From: Sialis fuliginosa
Taxonomy: Eukaryota; Arthropoda; Insecta; Megaloptera; Sialidae
Length of the DNA stretch: 64,000 nt
Direction: 5' to 3'
NCBI GenBank assembly: GCA_961205875.1
Contig: OY540815.1
Coordinates: forward strand, 17,979,638 to 18,043,637
Part shown: in pieces, positions 56,406 through 64,000 of the stretch
Layout: every line of letters begins with the position of its first letter
Numbering within the stretch: position 1 is the first letter of the stretch
Notes under the pieces: model-generated
Databases searched by the model: none
Told to the model about the DNA's origin: nothing
The model's input: only the letters and a program-made list of their open reading frames with translations
Program-made: the position numbers and the translations under genes

Positions 56406-57680
56406 TAGGGCATGTAAACCGGTTTTAACCGACACCGGTTAACCGGTTTTTTGTTAAAATTTACCAAAACCGTTAATCCGGGTTTTTCCCGAAAAACCGA
56501 AAGTCAATTATATATATATTTTTTTGTTTCTTTAAGTGACAAATAATTTTATTTTTTTACTGTTATTCATGAAGTATTTATGTTGTGAATTTATTTAAAT
56601 TAAAAAAGGGGGACATCTATAAAATAACGCGTAATGTGTAAATAAAAATACTATAGCGGAGTAAATGGAATTTGAAGGTCATTCCTGAAGTATATAATAA
56701 TATGTTAATAAAGGAGATTATACCATTTCAAGTTCAAATTTAGAATAATAAATTTAAACATGAGAATTGTAAATTCCACATTTGAGATGAAAATAAATAA
56801 ACAATTTATTTCAATATAATATAATGTTTTATAAAACAAAATATATTTGCTATAGCTGCAATTATGGCCTCCACATACTATCACGAGCTCCTGTTGAATT
56901 ATTGGCGAACCCCATAAGAAATTTTTTCTTGTCCAGCCTTTTTTTTCGGTCATTCAATTAATAATTTAAATACGTAAATATACCATTCGCTGGTTTTTAT
57001 TTTTGCTCGCCGGGCCAGATCCCCCTTAATCCTAGACTCCCAGGCTAGAGCCTTGTATACTTGTATAGGGTTGCAATTATTATTTAACTTATTATTTATT
57101 AATTAAGTTAACATATATTAAATATTTTTAATTTCTTAATTTTATTTAAAATCAGGCCCTCAATTATTTACTATTGTCCAAATTAACAAATCATAATTAA
57201 TGCATCATATAATTATATATCATGAGTGACATATCGGATATAATTAACAATAATTTTCGTGATATTTTCTCCTACAATATTTTTTAGCTACTGTAAACGA
57301 AACTCAGTTTGAGTCATATTTACTGTCTTCACCTATATCACTTTTAATACTAGCTTTTAAACTAGCTTTACCAATTTAAAATTAATAGTTCCCAATTTGC
57401 AGTTGATAAGTCTCAATTTGAAATTGAATAGTCTCAATTTTGAAATTGATTATTCCCAATTTGAAATTGAATAGTCTCAATTTGAACTTGAAAAGATATA
57501 GTTAAATAAGTTTTATTTTTTTAATATTAAAATATTATTATATTTAAATTTAAATAAGTAGTTTAAAACATTTTTTAAACTTAATTGAAAAACCCGACTA
57601 AAAACCGGTTAACCGGTTTTTCACTTTATGAAAAACCGAAAACCGGTTTTTGAAATTTTATCGGGTTTTTGTATGCCCTA
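56406..57680. mobile_element. hAT-type non-autonomous element, 1275 bp
   Basis: Ends TAGGGCATGTAAACC and, inverted, TAGGGCATACAAAAACC, with an exact 8-bp duplication GTACCTAT (56398-56405 and 57681-57688). Subterminal regions hold many AACCGGTT-type words in both orientations (56415-56500 and 57590-57660). The interior includes a GC-rich insert at 56990-57070 (GCTCGCCGGGCCAGATCCC) and a 22-bp tandem repeat. The minus-strand frame 56705-56953 has no transposase motif. Confidence 0.88.
57385..57492. repeat. Tandem repeat, about 22-bp unit, 5 copies
   Basis: Units like GTCTCAATTTGAAATTGAATA, alternating with TTCCCAATTTGAAATTGAATA forms. Each unit is itself nearly self-complementary (CAATTTGAAATTG). 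It lies inside the hAT element at 56406. Confidence 0.85.
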
Positions 57681-57977
57681 GTACCTATTATGTACGTTTT
57701 AGATCTATTCATATATTCACAACTATCATGTCTTCATTTATCTTCACATTTAAATCAATGTGTTTATAGATTAATATCTTAGACAGGGAAAGATATATGA
57801 CTCATAACACATTACCTTGCGTTGTTACCATATCGCTCCACGAGTCATTCGGATTTTAAAATAAATATCAATTGTTTTGAAACATAAAATTAAATTTTAA
57901 TAAGTTTTATATTGTCTTTAAAAGTATTTCAGTGATAATTGATTAACAGAGAAACGTCTATTTGGAACTATCATCTC

Positions 57978-58049
57978 TATGGATCTTGGCTTCTGGGTGT
58001 AAGCCAAGATCCATATCAAGATCACCGCGGAAGCCTCAAGACTTGTATA
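57978..58049. repeat. R9 hairpin repeat, copy 2 (short form)
   Basis: ATGGATCTTGGCTTCTGGGT, then AAGCCAAGATCCATAT, then CAAGATCACCGCGGAAGCC and TCAAGACTTGTATA. It equals copy 1 with the inner stem-loop (about 85 bp) removed. The sharp loss of exactly the inner hairpin suggests deletion through the secondary structure. Confidence 0.65.
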
Positions 58050-58301
58050 ACTACCATCTCTCATACATACCAAATTCAAATGTAATTTAAAGCATATTTG
58101 TATATTATAAATTTTCAACTGACGCCTCTGGGATATATACATAGAAATGACATTTAAGAAAAGATGGCCGCCATCAAGTTTTGGTAACAGTTTCATATAC
58201 GGACTAACATTGGTTGTTATGTATCCATCATTTCATCGTCTTTCCTAATCTAAGATTAATATATTCGAAACTGAATCGGAATTAAAATAAAAATGTAACT
58301 A

Positions 58302-58476
58302 TGCCTGGTATTATCAAGAATTAGTTCGCAAGAAAAAGCAAACCAATACTTTTCTATGAGGTATTTCCAGTGCATCTGACAGCTGTATTATTATGTTGTC
58401 TGTGGATTGAATAACAATTCGATATATGTATTATAAGGATTTTGGTTGCCGGCAAATTCTTTATAATACCTACCGG
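58302..58476. mobile_element. R4 element, copy E, short form
   Basis: Left end TGCCTGGTATTATCAAGAAT after AACTA. Right end GCAAATTCTTTATAATACC with TACCGGA. The middle is unrelated to copies A-D, apart from a GACAGCTGT word shared in part with copy C. Confidence 0.6.
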
Positions 58477-58563
58477 ATATTATTCGAACAAATTGACTCG
58501 AGTAATTTCTAGTTATTTTAACTTCCGAACACCTCGCATAAATAAAGGCACGCTACACATATT

Positions 58564-59024
58564 CAGTGGCGCCAGAGTCAGGGGGGCAGTTGTCCTCCAA
58601 AATTTTCAGTGGGGGGCAATGACTATTTTTTGCCTCCTCAAAATTTGGATCCTATTTTTAGGGCGGGTTTGAAACGTCGTGCATTATAAAATCTGTTTTT
58701 TTTACTCTTAAAAATTCTTTAATTTTTTAAAACAACCAAATTATAAAATTTTACCACGAGTTTAGTCAGAGACAAAGAAAAATAAAAAGTAAGTACAGTG
58801 AAACCTCGTTAATACGTTTTGCTTTACTACATTTTTTTAGGCTCTGAACTTTTTCCATAAGACCCTCAGTTCCTTTAAAAACACACCAACGAGGTTCCAC
58901 TGTATTTCTATTCTAAATATAAGTCAATTTTGAATTTTAAGTACGCCAAGTAATGTTACGTCAGCTTAATTTTTGAGGTTCGTACAACCCCTTCCCCCAG
59001 AAAAAATTGGTTCCGGCGCCACTG
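58564..59024. mobile_element. hAT-type MITE, 461 bp, carrying a nested element
   Basis: TIRs CAGTGGCGCC are identical at both ends. The flanking 8 bp are CACATATT and CAAGTATT (6 of 8 match), an aged target duplication. The subterminal part has GGGGGGCAGTTGTCC and GGGGGCAATGAC direct words. A pogo-type MITE (58796-58902) is inserted inside. No coding capacity; the frame 58442-58672 enters by chance. Confidence 0.78.
58796..58902. mobile_element. pogo-type MITE, 107 bp, nested
   Basis: TIRs CAGTGAAACCTCGTTAATA and, inverted, CAGTGGAACCTCGTTGGTG, flanked by TA on both sides (58794-58795 and 58903-58904). Ends of the 'CAGTNGAACCTCG' type with a TA duplication are known for pogo/Tigger-related elements. 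Its insertion inside the hAT copy makes it the younger of the two. Confidence 0.85.
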
Positions 59025-60655
59025 CAAGTATTTCTACGTTTATTTGTTTACTTCTAATGAATTACATATAATACTAACAGTTAAATGAATAATAATAAAT
59101 TATTTTATAATTATGCTGCTTATAAAGTTTCGAATAACACAATTTATATCAAACTTTGGCACAAACACAAAAGGCTAATGAATTTAATGTACTTTGTACG
59201 AATTAATGTCCAATATTTACAAATTTGAAACTAAGTGGCGAAGTGAATGCACGACATATTTTATTTTAATTGCCTTTTGCAGTTAAAATAAGTTATAAAA
59301 AAACTCCATATACAACATTTATTACCCGGAAAAAATAAGCCAACAATAAAATTTCTTGAATTATATGATTTCATTGTAATGTATTCGTTGTGATTTTTTT
59401 TTTTTAAATTTTGTAAGGATGGTGCTTTGATTATACCAGATTAAATAAGCCACCCAAAAAGGACTAAAAACTAAAACCACAAACATGAATTTGTGAATTC
59501 TAAGAATTTTTTAAATCAATGTGTATTTATAGGCAATAGAATTACCGAAACCGCGGGCAATTGTATTGCAAATTATTTTCATTTCATACGAGTTGTAACA
59601 ATATGATTAGTTAAGGTGACAAAAAGAAGGATCGTGCGTGCTTGTCAAGCTTGCAGTTACGTGTATAGCCACCTTTAGACGTTTGGGTTATTGTATAACT
59701 ATTTGTAGAAATTAGTTTTAACATTAAATAATCATTTTTGTAAATAGACCCCGGGAGAAATGTCGTTATTACAGCGTCGTGAAATTAACATAAAATTATA
59801 AAAGTGTAAAATATCTCTACCAGCTTTATAAATATTGCTGCCCTTAACACTGTAATACACGTTAAGGGACCAAAACACTGTAGTAACGAGAAAGCCATTG
59901 AATTTAGTTAACAATAAGTTGAGAAATTAATAAGTGCAAGCGTAACTGCTTTTTTGTTATTGTGAAATTATAAAAGTTAATTATTAATGTAATATTGTGT
60001 ATGATTAGGGTATTTATTGTGTAAGCTGTGATTTATGTTATCAATGTAAGTCTAGTTCAAATAGAAAAATTGTTATTTAGGAATATACTTTTTATACCTT
60101 TGTATAAATGTGCGTTTCGGTACCCTGAGGTCTGTTTCAACCTTCCAATTAAAGGAAAATTGAACCTATCGATTAAAATAATTGGCAAAAATGTTACAGA
60201 GTATAATTATTTTGACTGTAGTGTATGATAATTTTAAGTTGTCTAGAATCTAGATATCTCTAACGCTTTTCAGAACCAGAAGAAGTTCCCATCCCAATAT
60301 CTCATACAAGACATAATAATTCTGAGTTATAGATGTTCCCCGTTTGACGCCACATTTTTAAAATTAAATAGTGTATCTCTACATAAGATAAATCAATTTT
60401 ATTGGAACATCAGCGTATTTGAGAAAAGAATTTAGACATAATATCTATATGTATGCGAGACCATAAGAAAGATTTAGCTACATCTATCGCCACAAAAAGT
60501 ACGATTCTATTTCTCACAATGACTATCTGACAGTTTATAAGAGTCGACTCCAGTTCAACTGGAATATAAAATATTTTTAAATATGCACATTAACTGTTTT
60601 GCCCATAAAATGAATAAATCTTGAACCTTTGTTTGTTTTTCATAATTAAAAAAAA
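59025..60655. other. AT-rich stretch with a GC-richer patch
   Basis: 59560-59690 (CCGAAACCGCGGGCAATTG, AAGGATCGTGCGTGCTTGTC) is a unique patch that might be regulatory. 60240-60350 has GAACCAGAAGAAGTTCCC with an inverted GAA..TTC word. Frames such as 60028-60228 have no known domain. Confidence 0.35.
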
Positions 60656-60709
60656 TGCCAAGTGAGAGTCGAGTCTCGCATACTAGTGTTCCGTACCGTA
60701 TAGTTTTTC
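60656..60709 (+). repeat. R7 repeat, 5' end fragment
   Basis: TGCCAAGTGAGAGTCGAGTC, then TACTAGTGTTCCGTACCGTA: a better-preserved version of 14271-14318 and the R7 start. Confidence 0.65.
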
Positions 60710-60734
60710 GATTTAATCAATTGTTTTATTTTAA

Positions 60735-60985
60735 ACTAGCGGACCTGCCCACGTTGTACAATTTTTTTATATTGGCAGCACAAATAATATTTTATTCCAG
60801 TAGGGGATGAAATATTAAATTGTTATTTTTTTGCTTTTTATTCATTATATTATATTATATACAAAATCGTAATTCTATCGGCTCCTATGCGAGATATGGG
60901 GTTGATTTTCCTTCTAATACCCCCTCCTTCTCCATACGTGACAGGGGATGAAATATAAAATATAAAAATATATTTATATATGTAT
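60735..60985 (+). repeat. Degraded repeat beginning CTAGCGGACCTGCCCACG
   Basis: AACTAGCGGACCTGCCCACG resembles the ends of very common arthropod repeats (compare CACTAACGGACCC at 6524). Two TAGGGGATGAAATA/CAGGGGATGAAATA words (60800, 60944) bracket a GC-richer block. The full extent is unclear. Confidence 0.45.
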
Positions 60986-61885
60986 AATTATTGGGAAGTT
61001 TAAAATATAATAAATATACAGAACAAACTAGGTTTGTGGTTTATAATATAATATACCTATATATAATTTTATAGTATTTTTATTTCAGCTATAAAATAAT
61101 TTTAATGTGTCAAATGAATAGTATGTGTATTAATCCCATAAAATAAGAACTACCTTTAAATATTATGAGATATAATTTATTTTTATTTTATTTTTTATTA
61201 ACAGTCCATAGAATATATTATTTTTGTTATTAATTTAAATACTATAAAATCGAAAACGAATGTGAATGAAAGAAATTAAATACTTTTAAATAAATACACG
61301 TTTAGTTTATTTATTTGGAACTTGGAATCTGCATTCACTTTTCAATCAGATACTTATTAATTAACTGTGTATATATTAATATTAATTTTACATACTAGAT
61401 TATTCAAATGAAAAATCTTGATATAATTATTTTAATTGATATTTTTTTGTGTAAACACCGAACATAAAAATATCGCGTTAACATTTTTAACCGTATATGC
61501 ATTTACTATATTAAATTTGCAAATGGCATTACTATAAACATACATATCTAGATTATATTTCAATGTCATTATTCAAACAATCATAAGTGAAAGTATGAAC
61601 CTACATATGTTCAAGAACATAGTTAATATCCTACCAACTAATTCATATTCAACATGTTTCTTATCATACTAATTTAATTTTATACATATCGAAAGAGGAA
61701 ATGAAAAAAATAATCATAAAAAATTATTTCAAATCAATAAGGAATTATTTTTGATATAAAATAACAAACAAAAAATTCTAAGTATAGATATAGAACGAGA
61801 AAATAAAGCACAGAAATTTAATATTTAATAATAGATAATATTATTTTTAAAATCGACCAAGACACATACGAGTGCATGCCTTAAG
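60986..61885. other. AT-rich stretch, nothing recognised
   Basis: Extremely AT-rich, unique, with no open frame or repeat end of note. Confidence 0.45.
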
Positions 61886-62534
61886 GCGGCTCAAGGGTTC
61901 CGAAATACGTACTACGTGGACTGTTTGGAGTCACTTACAGGTCAGAAAAAAATAGGGTCAAATTCTACTAATTGAGATCTACATTTTGATACCCCACATG
62001 CCTAGATATGAAAATAAAAATAAAAACTACCCCCTCCCTATTTATCTAAAGTTTCAAATGTGTCAACAAACCCCTGTTACCATTTTTAAAGATTTTTTGA
62101 GCCAGTAGTTAGGGGGGAGGACAAAATTAATTACCTCTGGAGCCCCTTGCAGGCGCCATTTTTGAGTTAGAAAAAAATAAAAATAGGGTCAAATTCTATA
62201 GATTAAAATCTACATTATGACACTCCACACGCCTTGGTATAATTTTTTTTGGATTAGCCTTGAAGCCCCATGTATGCACCATTTCTGAATAAAAAAAATA
62301 AATGGGTCAAATTCCATTAGTCTGGTTTGATATGGAAAAAAATTGACTAGCTTTAGCTCTTTGGCACCCCCACCTTTTTTTAATTTTAACGTTTTATTCA
62401 TTTACATGTTCAGTAAAAATTTCAAGTTTCTAGCTTATATAGTTTACGAGATATTTTACTTAGACTGGAAAGTACAGATGAACGGACAGACGACAAAGTG
62501 ACATAAATAGAGTTTCTTCGGAACCCTAAAAAGT
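61886..62534 (+). repeat. R7 repeat, long copy with internal repeats
   Basis: Begins GGCTCAAGGGTTCCGAAATA and ends CGGAACCCTAAAAAG after GGACAGACGACAAAG. Inside, the phrase AATAGGGTCAAATTCTA recurs at about 61951, 62182 and (as AATGGGTCAAATTCCA) 62301, each followed by a similar block with TACATT(T/A)TGA. The spacings are about 230 and 120 bp, so the copy has grown by uneven duplication. The frame 62210-62401 (minus) is a chance frame. Confidence 0.68.
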
Positions 62535-64000
62535 ATAATTTTTAATTTTGTTTCAAAACGTGGTAATATATTATGTGCAAATTATAATTAAATTATGAAT
62601 ACCTACAACGCAAAAAATAATATCAAAATGCATTTATTTACATTTTTTAAGAATCTCTATTTAGGTAAAATATTCCAGGATATTTAATTTTACAACAACC
62701 AGTAAATATTACTGTTATTGTTGTATCCGTACATATAAATATTCATAATAAAAAGAAACGAGCTTTTTATTATTTCACGTGAAAACAAGACATCAATAAA
62801 ATAAAATAAAAACTCCGCAATGTTAAACCGAGTGAATAAATTGACAAAAACAAATGGGGTAGCGCTTCAGAACAAAAATGTGTGTATTTTGATGTTTATA
62901 CATTTTACTTTCGCATTTTGAATTTTATTTAAAATATGCAATACAAAGGCAAATGCTCTTTTGTATATTAATGTTGACTAGGAATACATCAAAGTGGGCT
63001 TTGGCCGAATAAAAAACATATAATATAAAAAAATCAGTTTCTAAAAAATGTTTTTAAAAAATATAGTAAAACAATTCCAAAAACAACATTAATAATAAGA
63101 TATATACAAATGTAGTAAATGTAACATATTTCCGGAACAACAAAACATTTTTTTCAAAGTTTGAGAAATTCAATGCTACAAATGATTTTCTAATAAGTGG
63201 AGTAGTTTCTTAGAAAGTAAGATAGTGACCTTTTTTAACACGAACCTATAATTTTGTCCCTAAAGACATAATAGCTGACGTCATGGCAAATGCAACTATG
63301 TATGTATATCATGTTTTGTGCCTTTTGGATTAGTTTGTAATGATTTAAGCTGTAAAATCGTTTTGAAAATTAAGCAGTTAACTAAAATATCATAATCTTA
63401 CGTTCAAATTCTATCGAAAATTTAAAAAAATTGGAAACTATTAACTTTTAGAAACACGTCTGCAATAATTTTGAACAAGAAAAAAATTTTAGCAGCCTCT
63501 TTTAAAATCCTACAACTTTTATTTTAAACATTTTTTAACAATAGTCGCAAATAATTCCGAATCTTACAACTTTAAATTAAAAAAAAAAAAAATTATAATA
63601 CAATATTATAAAAACTGACCGTGTATATGTACCTTTACTTCTTCGATTATCAAACATTACGCACGAATACCAATATATATTTTTACGTGCTCTCCTGCCC
63701 ACCTCTCCCCCTCAAGTACGTTGTATATCCGGTGAAAAAGGAAACGGTATAGCCGCAATGAATAAACAAAGATATATATTTTTTTAAATACACCTTACCC
63801 TATTCTTACACAGTCGCGAACATTATACGCAAGAGAGGGAGCAGAAAAAACTATAACAATGTGAAGTTGGGATAATGTAAAGAAATAATCAGCATTGTTC
63901 ATACAGCTGTTAAAACTAGGTACTTACTCGAAGAGAAAGTTGATTTTACAAGTAGATGTGGATAAGGATTGTTACAAGGAATATTAAATGGTTTTACTAT
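62535..64000. other. AT-rich stretch to the window edge
   Basis: Unique AT-rich sequence. 63690-63765 is a pyrimidine-rich patch (GCTCTCCTGCCCACCTCTCC) ending with ACGGTATAGCCGCA, shared with 11301-11316. No gene or element boundaries recognised; anything near 64000 could be cut by the window. Confidence 0.4.

Noticed and set aside
56705..56953. hAT transposase remnant (82-codon minus-strand frame)
   Set aside because: No recognisable transposase motif or hAT dimerisation region; composition is that of random AT-rich frames.
57385..57492. CRISPR-like array of about 22-bp repeats
   Set aside because: The units are contiguous without spacers and lie in a eukaryotic hAT element.

Overview
The window is AT-rich eukaryotic nuclear DNA with no complete protein-coding gene and no rRNA or intact tRNA gene. 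The longest open frame is about 120 codons and lies inside a repeat. Three things suggest an insect, most likely a moth or butterfly: the AT bias, the many TACCTA/TAGGTA words, and repeats with the 'AGGGTTCCG ... CGGAACCCTAAAA' ends that I remember from lepidopteran introns. This taxon call is an inference; another insect order is possible. The layout fits a very large intron or an intergenic gene desert.

Most of the recognisable structure is non-autonomous mobile DNA. Eight hAT-type elements have terminal inverted repeats (TIRs) and 8-bp target duplications, seven of them exact or one base off: 304-516, 9775-10488, 16472-16802, 30140-30466, 30828-31698, 42641-42845, 56406-57680 and 58564-59024. 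Elements flanked by TA (Tc1/mariner or pogo type) are a six-copy family (R1: 1328, 8275, 20297, 24242, 39326, 48482), 32413-32669 and 58796-58902. A family with TAA duplications and TIRs of about 140 bp (R5: 4686-5436, and 8100-8900 split by an R1 insertion) carries a tRNA-like pol III promoter between its arms. A second short family with ends like TGCCCGGTATTATAAAG (R4) has six copies. Other foldback elements lie at 2783-3127, 7291-7518, 18292-19038, 44753-45116, 46232-46459 and 55476-55744. Families R2, R3, R7, R10, R11 and R12 are older dispersed repeats defined here by comparing copies within the window.

Region by region: 0-11 kb is dense in transposons (hAT, R1, R5, R3, R7), with GC-richer islands at 1960-2160, 7748-7869 and 9480-9715. 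11-17 kb holds microsatellites and R2/R3/R7 pieces. 17.0-19.0 kb has the best exon candidate (minus strand, 17030-17063) and a 747-bp palindrome. 19-31.7 kb mixes R1, R2, R4, R7 and R11 with three hAT elements or fragments. 32-42 kb is mostly plain AT-rich sequence with scattered elements and a 162-bp tandem repeat. 42.6-48.6 kb is again repeat-rich. 48.6-55 kb is largely unique. 55-59 kb holds nested hAT and pogo-type elements. 59-64 kb ends in a long R7 copy and plain sequence.

GC-richer islands of about 100-250 bp lie in AT-rich, non-repeat DNA (1960, 7748, 9480, 12590, 13760, 19440, 22690, 26620, 27540, 43020, 44150, 51640, 59560). They are candidates for cis-regulatory modules or unrecognised exons, but nothing visible here proves it. 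Repeat family names R1-R12 are labels for this window only.
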